Source: Bradyrhizobium sp. WBOS07
Lineage (GTDB): Bacteria > Pseudomonadota > Alphaproteobacteria > Rhizobiales > Xanthobacteraceae
Assembly: GCF_024585165.1 (NCBI RefSeq)
Contig: NZ_CP029008.1
Span: 5,785,501-5,849,500, forward strand
Direction: 5' to 3'
Length of the DNA: 64,000 nt
Position 1 is the first letter of the stretch, and the number at the start of each line of letters is the position of its first letter. The position numbers and the translations under genes were made by a program. Positions 25,926 through 34,603 of the stretch are shown one piece after another. Under the pieces are notes generated by a model, which did not search any database, was not told where the DNA came from, and worked only from the letters and a program-made list of their open reading frames with translations.

Positions 25926-26246
25926 TCCAATGGCCGGCCGCCCTGCGGGCTATGGCCAATTACCGCGGCAGTCTGGTGTCGGCTCGCCGATCGCGCGCAA
26001 AGATCTGGCAGCGTCTCGAACGTTCCCTTGACGCAAATCAACGTTGTCGACGCCTCGACGCTGCTGCGGCGTAGCAACGTTCAGGACGTGGAGCAAGAAC
26101 CTGCATTTCCGGAATTGATACCGTCGCTCCCCATCCCCCGGGGGCAGATCGCATTTGGCGCGTTGCGCGAACTGAGCGCGTCTCGAAGCAGGGCCGCAAG
26201 CTTGCAGCGGCAGGGCCGTCGTCTCACCCGTCGATTGTCTCCCGGT
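25926..26246. other. Intergenic region with one FixK box
   Basis: 321 bp between the SulP start and the end of a small membrane-protein gene. I see no convincing gene. The one recognisable site is the FixK-type box at 26028-26041. Confidence 0.55.
26028..26041 (-). promoter_or_regulatory. FixK/FNR-type box before the SulP gene
   Basis: TTGACGCAAATCAA on the plus strand matches TTGA-N6-TCAA. Its centre is about 110 bp before the SulP ATG. Transcription would begin near 25993 and leave a leader of about 68 nt. The only downstream gene in range is the SulP permease on the minus strand. Confidence 0.55.
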
Positions 26247-26522
26247 TCACGGCAGAAGCGTCGTGAACTCATAGATGACGACGGCGGCGCCGAGACAGCG
26301 CCGCCAGGGGTTCACGCCGCGAACGATCTCGTCGATGCCCCAGATGACGAGTCCGCCTTTCAATACGATCGTCAAGCCGACGCTGGCTTTGCCTGCGGAA
26401 GGCCAGATCCAGAGCAGAACGCCCGCAACGATCACGGTCCACAAAAGGAGATTGGGCCACTGCGCGACGGTGATGGCACCGGTCTCGCGGTTCTGGAAGA
26501 ACCACCGAAGGAATCGCCGCAC
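26247..26522 (-). CDS. Small membrane protein, unknown function
   Basis: A 91-aa protein with three hydrophobic stretches: NLLLWTVIVAGVLLWIW, ASVGLTIVLKGGLVIWGI and CLGAAVVIYEFTTLL. It begins MRRFLRWFFQNRETG and has no motif I recognise. It starts 14 bp after the stop of the pyridoxamine-oxidase-like gene on the same strand, so the two are probably co-transcribed. Confidence 0.7.
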   Translation of the reverse strand: MRRFLRWFFQNRETGAITVAQWPNLLLWTVIVAGVLLWIWPSAGKASVGLTIVLKGGLVIWGIDEIVRGVNPWRRCLGAAVVIYEFTTLLP

Positions 26523-26536
26523 GATGAACTCGCCGA

Positions 26537-26968
26537 TCAGAGCTCAATTTCACCCTCGTCTCGCCCCTTCCAATAGGTCACGCGGCTAGCCTTGACCTTG
26601 ATCAGGACGATGCCCGGCGTATCGATGCCGTTCTCGAACCATTTGTCGAGATCGCTGGTCCAATGCTGTTGAAAGGCCGCCTTGTCACGGATCAGCTCGG
26701 CGGTCCCTTCGACGGCGATGTAGATGCCCTTTGAGAACAGGCCTGCTTCCGACGAAAACCCGAGCGCCACTTTCGGGTTTCGCTGGATGTCCGATACGGT
26801 ACGAGTCCGCTCATGGGCAAAATAGTATGACGTGCCGTCGTAGGCGACATCCCCGTTGTTGCTCATGGGACGGTTGGCGATCTGGCCGTTGTCGGTGTGG
26901 GTCGAAAGAATGGCGATGTCGATGCCGGCCATTTCCTTTGCGATCTCGGCGAGCGATGTCTTGGACAT
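26537..26968 (-). CDS. Pyridoxamine 5'-phosphate oxidase-like (general stress protein 26 type)
   Basis: A 143-aa protein of the split-barrel flavin-binding family. Typical features are IAILSTHTDNGQIANRPMS near the N terminus and the strand pattern SDIQRNPKVALGFSSE. These stress-type homologues bind FMN or FAD; a metabolic role in PLP synthesis is unlikely given the short length. ATG 26968 (MSKTSLAEI) follows GGAGGAAAGTC on the minus strand; earlier in-frame codons belong to the intergenic region. It forms a probable operon with the small membrane protein and lies 120 bp after the stop of the small basic-acidic protein at 27089. Confidence 0.83.
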   Translation of the reverse strand: MSKTSLAEIAKEMAGIDIAILSTHTDNGQIANRPMSNNGDVAYDGTSYYFAHERTRTVSDIQRNPKVALGFSSEAGLFSKGIYIAVEGTAELIRDKAAFQQHWTSDLDKWFENGIDTPGIVLIKVKASRVTYWKGRDEGEIEL

Positions 26969-27042
26969 AGACTTTCCTCCAGTGGGCCCGGAGCAACGGC
27001 GCGATCCCACGCATGTTCCGCGCGCTCGTATTGCCCAAACAA

Positions 27043-27078
27043 AAACCGCCCCCGGTTTCGACCGGAGGCGGCTTTGAA
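27043..27078 (-). terminator. Rho-independent terminator after the 58-aa gene
   Basis: On the minus strand: AAAGCCGCCTCCGGT, CGAA loop, ACCGGGGGCGGTTTTT, then GTTT. The stem is strong with one mismatch pair and is followed by a real T-run. It lies 11 bp after the stop at 27089, so it ends that transcript. Confidence 0.85.
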
Positions 27079-27088
27079 CTGGATCGGA

Positions 27089-27265
27089 TCAGTGTCCGGT
27101 GCCGGGCTTGGTGGTCTTCGGCGGCTTGCCGTCTTCCATGCGGCCCTCGTTGCGAAGATCGCGTCCCTCCTGAGCCTTGCGCTGGCTCTCGGGGTCCTTG
27201 CCGTGCTCGTTCATCTCTTCCTTGATGTAACCGGCACTTTCCTTGATCTTGCCTTCAACGCTCAT
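27089..27265 (-). CDS. Small charged stress-type protein (58 aa)
   Basis: Reads MSVEGKIKESAGYIKEEMNE and ends TTKPGTGH, 58 residues, very hydrophilic, with many Lys and Glu and no Cys or Trp. The KIKESAGYIKEEM start recalls the CsbD-like small stress proteins, but the match is weak and I leave it unnamed. It has a clear ribosome site (AAAGGAGACC) and a strong terminator directly after it, so it is a real single-gene transcript. The ribosome site is part of a small hairpin (27269-27291). Neighbours are also stress-type genes. Confidence 0.75.
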   Translation of the reverse strand: MSVEGKIKESAGYIKEEMNEHGKDPESQRKAQEGRDLRNEGRMEDGKPPKTTKPGTGH

Positions 27266-27268
27266 GAT

Positions 27269-27291
27269 GGTCTCCTTTATATATAGGAGCC
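27269..27291 (-). promoter_or_regulatory. Hairpin that pairs the ribosome site of the 58-aa gene
   Basis: On the minus strand GGCTCC, an A/T-only loop TATATATAAA, then GGAGACC. CTCC pairs with GGAG and GG with CC around one bulged A, hiding the Shine-Dalgarno sequence just before the ATG. The form is that of a simple RNA thermometer or translational switch. It is much shorter than a ROSE element. Confidence 0.35.
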
Positions 27292-27353
27292 AACGCGCTG
27301 GCGGACTGACCGTTCCGGCATCACCGGGCAGTGATGTTGCGCGGAACCAGCGT

Positions 27354-27437
27354 GTGGGATGGGAAGAGCACTTGCGAAACCCATCATGCTGCGGCTTGAC
27401 TTGGATCGATGGGTTTCGCTGCGCTCACCCATCCTAC
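27354..27437. repeat. Palindromic intergenic element (GGGATGGG family)
   Basis: Left arm GTGGGATGGGAAGAGCACTT...GAAACCCATC and right arm GATGGGTTTCGCTGCGCTCA...CCATCCTAC form an imperfect inverted repeat of about 84 bp between the 58-aa gene and the SDR gene. It is of the kind dispersed in Bradyrhizobium intergenic regions. Confidence 0.6.
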
Positions 27438-27452
27438 GGGATCGGTCTTTGT

Positions 27453-28196
27453 CTAGAACTGATACCGCCGCAATCCGCCGTCCACCGGGATCACCGTGCC
27501 CGTGATGTACCGCGCCACCGGTGAGGCCAGGAACACCGCGAGCGCCGCCAGATCCTCCGGCTCGCCCCAATAGCCGACCGGAATTTCCTCTTCCGCAAAG
27601 CGCTCGCGATAATCGGGCGCGTAGTTGCGGCGGATCTGCTCGCTCATGATGCGGCCGGGCGGGATGCAATTGATGGTGATGCCGTGCTCGCCGATCTCGC
27701 GCGACAGGCCCTTGGCCCAGGCGTGCACCGCGGCCTTGGCGGCGAAGGCGGCGTTGAGGCCTTCGGGCTCGGACTTGCCGGTGATGTTGACGATGCGGCC
27801 CCATTTGCGTTCGATCATCTGCGGCAGCAGCGCATGCGCGATGCGGCGGTAGCTGGTGAAGTTCAGCGCGATCGCCTCGTCCCATTTGCTGTCGGGCGCA
27901 TCGACCGGCAGCGGCCGGCTGCCGCCGGCATTGTTGACGAGGATGTCGACATGGCCGAGCTCCTTCAAGGTGAAGGAAGCGATCCGCTCCGCCGCGTCCT
28001 TGGCCATGACGTCCTGCTCGAACGGCGTGATCAGCCCGCCGCCGACTTCCTTCACGAGCTCTGCGAGCAAGTCGCCGCGCCGCGCCACGCCGACCACGCG
28101 CACGCCTTCGGCCGCGAGGCCCTTGGCAATGGCGCGTCCGATGCCGATGCTCGCGCCGGTGACAACAGCGGTTTTCGATTTGAGCCCGAGGTCCAT
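27453..28196 (-). CDS. Short-chain dehydrogenase/reductase with altered active site
   Basis: A 247-aa SDR-family protein. The NAD(P) motif TGASIGIGRAIAKG (residues 13-26) and the structural NNAGG (88-92) are normal, as is the C-terminal PVDGGLRRYQF. The catalytic YxxxK is missing: the segment GLNAAFAAKAAV (146-157) keeps K154 but has Ala150 where Tyr is expected and Phe151 next to it. The Ser is also not at its usual place (NITGKSEPEG). Classical dehydrogenase chemistry is therefore doubtful, although cofactor binding is likely. It is divergent from tam. Confidence 0.85.
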   Translation of the reverse strand: MDLGLKSKTAVVTGASIGIGRAIAKGLAAEGVRVVGVARRGDLLAELVKEVGGGLITPFEQDVMAKDAAERIASFTLKELGHVDILVNNAGGSRPLPVDAPDSKWDEAIALNFTSYRRIAHALLPQMIERKWGRIVNITGKSEPEGLNAAFAAKAAVHAWAKGLSREIGEHGITINCIPPGRIMSEQIRRNYAPDYRERFAEEEIPVGYWGEPEDLAALAVFLASPVARYITGTVIPVDGGLRRYQF

Positions 28197-28343
28197 GGTC
28201 ACACGCTCTCTTGGTTGTTCTTGCTTGTCGCTGATCGTTTCCTGTCCCGTCCCGCCGGCCTTGCGAATTGCCTGAGCGGGACGAGCAGTGGTAACCAAGA
28301 GCGACGTTGAAGGAAACACGAAAAAGAAAAATGGCGTTGAGCG

Positions 28344-29114
28344 ATGGTCTGGGATCCGCAGCAATATCTGAAATTCTCCGGCCATCGGCTCCGGCCCGCC
28401 GTCGACCTCTTGATGCGGATTCCGGATTTTGGCCCGCGCGAGATTGTCGATCTCGGCGCGGGCGCCGGCAACGTCACGAAACTGATCAAGGAGCGCTGGC
28501 CGGAGGCGAGCGTGACCGGCGTCGAAGGTTCGGCCGAGATGGTCGCCGCCGGCCGCAAGGCGGCACCGGATGTGCAATGGTCACAGGAAGATCTCGGCCA
28601 TTGGCATCCGGCCAGGCAATACGACCTGATCTATTCCAATGCCGCACTGCATTGGCTGCCCAATCATGCGGCACTGTTTCCGTCGGTGATGGAGAGGGTG
28701 AAGCCTGGCGGCATGCTTGCGGTGCAGATGCCGCGCAACTTCCTGGCGCCGTCGCATGTGTTGATCGGCGAGACCGCGCTCGATGGTCCCTGGCGATCCA
28801 AGGTCGAGCATCTCGTCACGCCGCCGCCGGTCGAGGGCCCGGCCTACTACCATGATCTTCTCGCGCCGATGTCGGCCAATATCGACATCTGGGAGACCGA
28901 ATATCTGCAAGTGCTCGACGGCGACAACCCGGTCAAGGAATGGACCAAGGGGACCTGGCTGACGCGCTATCTCGACGTGCTCTCAGGCGACGAGAAGATC
29001 GCGTTCGAAGCCGCCTATGGCGCGCGCGTTGCGAAAGCCTACCCGAAGAATGCGGCAGGGCAGACCCTGTTCCCGTTCCGCCGTCTCTTCATGGTCGCCC
29101 AGCGCAAGGGCTGA
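28344..29114 (+). CDS. tam: Trans-aconitate 2-methyltransferase
   Basis: A 256-aa SAM-dependent methyltransferase that esterifies trans-aconitate, which inhibits the citric acid cycle. It matches E. coli Tam along its length as I recall it: WDPQQYLKFSGHRLRPA at the start, the SAM motif VDLGAGAGNVTKLI (near 35), SNAALHWLPNHAALFP, GGMLAVQMPRNFLAPSH and the C-terminal FRRLFMVAQRKG. Length equals the usual 252-256 aa. It is divergent from the SDR with a 147-bp gap and stands alone. Confidence 0.92.
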   Translation: MVWDPQQYLKFSGHRLRPAVDLLMRIPDFGPREIVDLGAGAGNVTKLIKERWPEASVTGVEGSAEMVAAGRKAAPDVQWSQEDLGHWHPARQYDLIYSNAALHWLPNHAALFPSVMERVKPGGMLAVQMPRNFLAPSHVLIGETALDGPWRSKVEHLVTPPPVEGPAYYHDLLAPMSANIDIWETEYLQVLDGDNPVKEWTKGTWLTRYLDVLSGDEKIAFEAAYGARVAKAYPKNAAGQTLFPFRRLFMVAQRKG

Positions 29115-29307
29115 TGCATTGCCGCAATGCACATAAGCGCTCTTTCCCACGGACGGGCCCGCATGCCGGGTTGCGCAGACAGCGTCCGTCAAGATAGCTT
29201 GGGTGCGGTAAATTGGGCTTAGGTCTGGTTGTTCGGCTTGCGGATTGCTGCCAGTACTGACCGCAAAACAAAAAGAACCCGGTTTCGAGGTTGTTGGGGA
29301 GGTTTTC

Positions 29308-30309
29308 ATGCGCAAACTGCTACTCGCGGTCGCGGCGGCCGCATTCGGTCTGGCCCCCGCCGCTGCGCCGGCGCAAGCCCCGATCGTCATCAAGTTCAGC
29401 CACGTCGTCGCCAACGACACCCCGAAAGGGAAGGGCTCGCTGAAATTCAAGGAGCTGGCCGAGAAATACACCGACGGCAAGGTCAAGGTCGAAGTCTACC
29501 CGAACTCCACGCTCTACAAGGACAAGGAGGAGATCGAGGCTCTGCAGCTCGGCTCGGTGCAGATGCTCGCGCCCTCCACCGCGAAATTCGCGCCGCTCGG
29601 CGTCAAGGAGTTCGAAGCGCTGGATCTGCCCTGGCTGTTCAAGGACGATGCGGTGTATGCCAACGCGATGAAGGGTACGATCGGCAAATGGCTGTTCCAG
29701 AAGCTGGAGGCCAAGGGCATCACCGGTCTCGCCTATTGGGACAACGGCTTCCACATGCTCTCCGCCAACCGCGCCTTGCTGAAGCCGACGGATTTCCAGG
29801 GTCTCAAATTCCGCATCTCCGGATCGAAGATCGCCGACCAATATCTCCGCATCATGGGCTCGATCCCTCAAATCATGGCGTTCTCGGAAGTTTACCAGGC
29901 CCTGCAGACCGGCGTGGTCGACGGCTGCGAGAACACCGCGTCGAACTACCTGACGCAGAAGTTCTACGAGGTGCAAAAGGACATCACCGTGTCCTATCAT
30001 GCCCATCTGCAATATGCCGTGATCGTCAATTCCAAGTTCTGGTCGGGCCTGCCGCCCGACATCCGCGCCCAGCTCGACAAGGCGATGGCGGAGGCGACCG
30101 ACTACACCAACTCGATCGCGCGCCAGGAGAACGAGGACGCGCTGGCCGCGATCAAGAAGACGGGCAAGACCAATCTGCACTATCTCACCGATGCCGACCG
30201 CAAGGCCTGGCAAGAGGCGATGCAGCCGACGTATAAATGGGCAAAGGGGCGGGTCGGGCAGGAGGTGCTCGATCTCCTTGCCAAGGAACTCGACGTCAAG
30301 ATGAACTGA
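29308..30309 (+). CDS. TRAP transporter substrate-binding protein (DctP family)
   Basis: A 333-aa periplasmic receptor with a signal peptide (MRKLLLAVAAAAFGLAPAAAPAQA). The DctP fold is shown by VIKFSHVVANDTPKGKGSLKFKEL and KVKVEVYPNSTLYKDKEEIEAL, and by the family core GLKFRISGSKIADQYLRIMG with the conserved Arg that contacts the substrate carboxylate. ATG 29308 follows TTGGGGAGG. It captures a carboxylic acid for the fused permease 97 bp downstream. The exact ligand cannot be told. Confidence 0.9.
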   Translation: MRKLLLAVAAAAFGLAPAAAPAQAPIVIKFSHVVANDTPKGKGSLKFKELAEKYTDGKVKVEVYPNSTLYKDKEEIEALQLGSVQMLAPSTAKFAPLGVKEFEALDLPWLFKDDAVYANAMKGTIGKWLFQKLEAKGITGLAYWDNGFHMLSANRALLKPTDFQGLKFRISGSKIADQYLRIMGSIPQIMAFSEVYQALQTGVVDGCENTASNYLTQKFYEVQKDITVSYHAHLQYAVIVNSKFWSGLPPDIRAQLDKAMAEATDYTNSIARQENEDALAAIKKTGKTNLHYLTDADRKAWQEAMQPTYKWAKGRVGQEVLDLLAKELDVKMN

Positions 30310-30406
30310 CGGGCTGCGCCCCAATAAGAAATGCCGACGGTCGGGCGTGATCGCACTCCCGGCCGTTTCGCTCTTGAATGGACGAACCGAAGCTGGGGGG
30401 ACCAAG

Positions 30407-32449
30407 TTGCTGCGAGTGCTGAATCGTTTTCTCGATCATCTCGAGGAATGGCTGATCGCGACGATGATCGCGGCCGCGACGTCGCTGATCTTCGTCGCCG
30501 TGCTGCACCGCTACGGCGCCGGCCTGTCGATCGACATCGCCAAATGGGCGGAAGCCCGCAACCTGGCTTTCCTGGCCGTCCCGATGCGCGCGGTGTTCGC
30601 CTGGCTTGCCGCGCTCGACCTGTCCTGGGCGCAGGAGCTCTGCATCTACATGTTCATCTGGATGGCTAAGTTCGGCGCCGCATACGGCGTGCGGACCGGC
30701 ATCCATGTCGGCGTCGACGTGCTCGTCAACATTCTCCCCGGTGGGTCGCGCCGGCGCGTCATCACCTTCGGCCTGCTGTGCGGCGCACTTTTCACCGCTA
30801 TCATCGGCTATTTCGGCGCCGCCTTCGTCAGCCACATGTGGCACAGCGGTCAGCAGTCCAACGATCTGGAAGCGCCGATGTGGATGGTCTATCTCACCAT
30901 CCCGGTCGGCTCCGGCCTGATGTGCTTCCGCTTCCTGCAGGTCGCCTGGTCGTTCTACCGCACCGGCGAGCTGCCGCACCACGACGTGGCGGGCGTCGAA
31001 GGCGTTGAGGGTGTCGAGGTGGATCCGGTGCATCCGGCCCCGGTCACGCCCACGCAGGTGGCCAGGGACGAGCGCAGCCCGCTCGGCTGGATCCTGATGC
31101 TGCTGCCGGTCCTGATCGTTGCCGTGTGTATCGCGCATGCGGCCCACATCATCGCGCTGCCGCAAGGCCTGCGCGTCTTCATCGTGTTCGCGCTATTGCT
31201 GTCCTTGATGCTGACGGGCATGCCGATCTCGATCGCGCTGGGTCTCACCGTGCTCAGCTTCATGTTCACGCTCACCGACGTGCGAACCGAATCGGTGGCG
31301 CTGAAGCTGTTCACCGGCATCGAGAACTTCGAGATCATGGCGATCCCGTTCTTCATCCTGGCCGGTAACTTCCTGACCCATGGCGGGGTGGCGCGGCGGA
31401 TGATCGCCTTCGCAACCTCCCTGGTCGGCCATTGGTACGGCGGTCTCGCGTTGTCGGGTGTGGTGGCCTGCGCGCTGTTCGCCGCGATCTCCGGCTCGTC
31501 GCCGGCGACCGTGGTGGCGATCGGCTCGGTGATCCTGCCGGCGATGGTCGCGCAAGGCTTCCCGAAGCGGTTCGGCGCCGGCGTGATCACGACCTCGGGC
31601 TCGCTCGGCATCCTGATTCCGCCCTCGATCCCGATGGTGCTCTACGCCGTCTCCACCAACAGCTCAGTCGGAAAACTGTTCATTGCCGGCATCGTCCCCG
31701 GGCTTGCGCTCGCTTCGTTGCTCGGCGCCACGACGTTCTATCGCGCCTGGCGCAACGATTATCCGCGGATGCGGAAGGCGACGTTGATGGAGCGTCTCGA
31801 CGCCTTCCGCAAGTCGATCTGGGGCATCCTGCTCATCGTGATCGTGATCGGCGGCATCTACAGCGGCCTGTTCACGCCGACCGAAGCCGCCGCCGTCAGC
31901 GCGGTCTACGCCTTCATCGTCGCGGTGTTCATCTACAAGGATCTGAAGCTGCGCGACGTGCCGCGGGTGCTGCTGTCATCGGCGAACCTCTCGGCGATGC
32001 TGCTCTACATCATCACCAACGCCGTGCTGTTCTCGTTCCTGATGACCTACGAGAACGTGCCGCAGGCGCTGGCGCAATGGATGATCGACCAGGGCCTGGG
32101 GTGGATCGGGTTCCTGCTGCTCGTCAACCTGCTGCTGCTGATCGCAGGCAACGTGATGGAGCCGTCCTCCATCATCCTGATCATGGCGCCGATCCTGTTT
32201 CCGGTCGCGGTCAAGCTCGGCATCGATCCCATTCATTTCGGCATCCTGATGACGGTCAACATGGAGGTGGGCCTGTGCCATCCGCCTGTCGGCCTCAATC
32301 TCTACGTCGCCTCCGGCATCGCCAAGATGGGGATCACAGAGCTCACGGTCGCGGTGTGGCCATGGCTGCTCACCATGCTGGGTTTCCTCGTGGTGGTGAC
32401 ATATTGGCCCGGCTTGTCGCTGTGGCTGCCGAGGCTGCTGGGGATGTAG
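30407..32449 (+). CDS. TRAP transporter fused small and large permease subunits (DctQM)
   Basis: A 680-aa membrane protein. The first part (about 1-190) is DctQ-like, with four hydrophobic segments and WAQELCIYMFIWMAKFGAAYG. A hydrophilic linker rich in Val, Glu and Pro (about 190-225) joins it to DctM (about 235-675), which has GTPGLAL-type gating stretches such as SGSSPATVVAIGSVILPAM and ITTSGSLGILIPPSIPM. TTG 30407 is preferred because GGGGGG lies 6 bp upstream; a GTG at 30347 in the same frame is the alternative. It imports the acid bound by the upstream receptor using a Na+ or H+ gradient. Confidence 0.87.
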   Translation: MLRVLNRFLDHLEEWLIATMIAAATSLIFVAVLHRYGAGLSIDIAKWAEARNLAFLAVPMRAVFAWLAALDLSWAQELCIYMFIWMAKFGAAYGVRTGIHVGVDVLVNILPGGSRRRVITFGLLCGALFTAIIGYFGAAFVSHMWHSGQQSNDLEAPMWMVYLTIPVGSGLMCFRFLQVAWSFYRTGELPHHDVAGVEGVEGVEVDPVHPAPVTPTQVARDERSPLGWILMLLPVLIVAVCIAHAAHIIALPQGLRVFIVFALLLSLMLTGMPISIALGLTVLSFMFTLTDVRTESVALKLFTGIENFEIMAIPFFILAGNFLTHGGVARRMIAFATSLVGHWYGGLALSGVVACALFAAISGSSPATVVAIGSVILPAMVAQGFPKRFGAGVITTSGSLGILIPPSIPMVLYAVSTNSSVGKLFIAGIVPGLALASLLGATTFYRAWRNDYPRMRKATLMERLDAFRKSIWGILLIVIVIGGIYSGLFTPTEAAAVSAVYAFIVAVFIYKDLKLRDVPRVLLSSANLSAMLLYIITNAVLFSFLMTYENVPQALAQWMIDQGLGWIGFLLLVNLLLLIAGNVMEPSSIILIMAPILFPVAVKLGIDPIHFGILMTVNMEVGLCHPPVGLNLYVASGIAKMGITELTVAVWPWLLTMLGFLVVVTYWPGLSLWLPRLLGM

Positions 32450-32464
32450 CGGGAAGGTCACTTG

Positions 32465-32551
32465 GTAGCCTGGATGAAGCGCAAGCGTAATCCGGGCCTT
32501 TCTTCCAGCGCGTCGACTTTCCCGGATTGCGCTTCGCTCCATCCGGGCTAC
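32465..32551. repeat. Palindromic intergenic element (GTAGCCCGGAT family)
   Basis: Left arm GTAGCCTGGATGAAGCGCAA...AATCCGGG (32465-32496) and right arm CCCGGATTGCGCTTCGCTCC...CCGGGCTAC (32521-32551) form an 87-bp inverted repeat between the TRAP permease and the sulfatase gene. It may also serve as a bidirectional RNA stop structure. Confidence 0.7.
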
Positions 32552-32627
32552 GTATCCTTCCGTCGCCGATGGCAAACGTCCGCCAGATGCGGTTAGATGC
32601 CGCGCGACAGGCCGGGAGGACACACGC

Positions 32628-34556
32628 ATGACGGACATCGCCAGCGAGCCGAAGGACGCAACGCCCTCCGTCATCGCGCAGCAAGCGGCGATGCTGAACG
32701 CGCTGCCGTTTTCCGACACGCGGGATTTCGACGATGCCGCGCGCGGCTTCCTCGGCAGCATCGAGAACGCGGAGATCACGAGCCCGCAGGGGCGGACGGT
32801 CTGGAGTCTTCGGCCTTACGGTTTCCTGTCCGCCGAAGAGGCGCCGCCCACGGTCAATCCCAGCCTGTGGCGGCAGTCGCGCCTCAACATGCAGCACGGC
32901 CTGTTCGAGGTCGTGCCCGGCGTCTACCAGGTGCGCGGGCTCGACATCGCCAACATGACGCTGATCGAGGGCGACAGCGGCGTCATCGTCGTGGACACCC
33001 TGACCTCGATCGAGGGCGCCCGCGCCGCGCTCGATCTCTATTTCAGGCATCGCGGCGTGAAGCCGGTCTCGGCCGTCATCTTCACGCACACCCACACCGA
33101 CCATTGGGGCGGTGCCCGCGGCGTGGTGGAGGAGGAGGCGCTCGCCAGCGGCCGCGTGCCCCTGATCGCGCCGAACCTGTTCATGGAGCATGCCGTCTCC
33201 GAGAACATCATTGCGGGACCGGCGATGCTGCGCCGGGCGCAGTACCAGTTCGGGCCGTTGCTCGCCAAGGGGGCGCGGGGACAGGTCGATTGCGGTCTCG
33301 GCAAGTCGATGGCGGCGGGATCGGTTGCGCTGTTGCGCCCAACCGACCTGATCATGGCGACCGGCGACACGCGCGTGATCGACGGAATCGCGTTCGAATT
33401 CCAGATGGCGCCGAACAGCGAGGCGCCGGCGGAGATGCACTTCTTCGTCCCGCGCTACAAGCTCTTGAACCTCGCCGAGAACTGCACGCACAATTTCCAC
33501 AACCTGCTGCCGTTCCGCGGCGCCGATGTGCGCGACGCGCTGGCCTGGTCGAAATATCTGGGCGAGGCCCTGCAATTGTGGGACGGCAAGGCGGAAGCGA
33601 TGTGCGGCCAGCATCACTGGCCGGTGTGGGGACGCGAGCGCATCGGCACGATGATCCGGCAGCAGCGCGACCTCTACAAATTCGCGCATGACCAGACCAT
33701 CCGCCTGATGAATCACGGCCTCACCGCCGCCGAGATCGCCGAGACGATCAAGCTGCCGAAGAGCCTGGAGGGCGCCTGGCACGGCCGCGGCTATTACGGC
33801 CACATCCGCCACAACGTGAAGGCGATCTACCAGAAATATCTCGGCTGGTACGACGCCAATCCGGTCAATCTCGATCCGCTGCCGCCGGTCGAGTCCGGCA
33901 AGAAGTATGTCGAGTACATGGGCGGGGCGGACGCGATCCTGGCGCGGGCGCGCACCGATTTCGACAAGGGTGAGTTCCGCTTCGTCGCGCAAGTGCTCGG
34001 CCATCTCGTCTTCGCCGAGCCTGACAATGCGGCGGCCCGCGGTCTCTTGGCCGATACGCTGGAGCAGCTCGGTTATGCCGCCGAAAGCGCGACCTGGCGC
34101 AACGCCTATCTGTTCGGCGCCCAGGAATTGCGCCAGGGCATGCCGAAGGTGCCGGCACGCCCGCCGATGCCGCGCGAGACGCTGGCCGCGCTGCGCACCT
34201 CGCAGCTCTGGGATGTGCTGGGTATTCGCCTCAACGGTCCGAAGGCGGAAGGCAAGCACATCGTCCTGAACTGGAACTTTTCCGACACCCGCGAGACCTT
34301 CGTGCTCAATCTGGAGAACTGCGCGCTCACCTACAGCGAGGGGGTGCAGGCGGAAGGCGCCGATGCCAGCTTCACCCTGGCGCGCGCGACCCTCGACGAG
34401 GTGATCGCCAAGCTGACGAGCTTTCCGGAAGCCGTTGCGGCCGGCAAGGTCAAGCTATCGGGCAACCCGATGAAGCTCGCCGAGCTGATGGGCCTGATGG
34501 ACGAATTCCCGAGGATGTTCGAGATCGTCGAGCCGAAGCGGGCGGTGGTGGTGTAG
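32628..34556 (+). CDS. Alkyl sulfatase-like metallo-beta-lactamase-fold hydrolase
   Basis: A 642-aa protein of the BDS1/SdsA1 type. The zinc-binding THTHTDHWGG motif is at about 153-162, and further metal-site segments read ENCTHNFHNLLPFRG and GQHHWPVWG. After the MBL domain comes an all-helical dimerisation region (about 390-500) and a C-terminal SCP2-like domain (about 530-640), which gives the full family layout and length (about 640-660 aa). Family members hydrolyse alkyl sulfates such as SDS, releasing sulfate. No signal peptide is visible, whereas SdsA1 is secreted, so it may be cytoplasmic. It stands alone after the repeat. Confidence 0.9.
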   Translation: MTDIASEPKDATPSVIAQQAAMLNALPFSDTRDFDDAARGFLGSIENAEITSPQGRTVWSLRPYGFLSAEEAPPTVNPSLWRQSRLNMQHGLFEVVPGVYQVRGLDIANMTLIEGDSGVIVVDTLTSIEGARAALDLYFRHRGVKPVSAVIFTHTHTDHWGGARGVVEEEALASGRVPLIAPNLFMEHAVSENIIAGPAMLRRAQYQFGPLLAKGARGQVDCGLGKSMAAGSVALLRPTDLIMATGDTRVIDGIAFEFQMAPNSEAPAEMHFFVPRYKLLNLAENCTHNFHNLLPFRGADVRDALAWSKYLGEALQLWDGKAEAMCGQHHWPVWGRERIGTMIRQQRDLYKFAHDQTIRLMNHGLTAAEIAETIKLPKSLEGAWHGRGYYGHIRHNVKAIYQKYLGWYDANPVNLDPLPPVESGKKYVEYMGGADAILARARTDFDKGEFRFVAQVLGHLVFAEPDNAAARGLLADTLEQLGYAAESATWRNAYLFGAQELRQGMPKVPARPPMPRETLAALRTSQLWDVLGIRLNGPKAEGKHIVLNWNFSDTRETFVLNLENCALTYSEGVQAEGADASFTLARATLDEVIAKLTSFPEAVAAGKVKLSGNPMKLAELMGLMDEFPRMFEIVEPKRAVVV

Positions 34557-34603
34557 GTTGGGTTGGCCTTGGCGTACCCAAGAGCTGCGTCGCACCCGCT
34601 GTC

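Noticed and set aside
27372..27437. Attachment site or rho-independent terminator of the SDR gene
   Set aside because: The inverted arms are long, imperfect and without T-run, and resemble dispersed intergenic elements, so a repeat is the better reading.
32370..34259. 629-codon minus-strand frame over the alkylsulfatase gene
   Set aside because: Antisense shadow of a protein with a clear THTHTDHWGG zinc motif.
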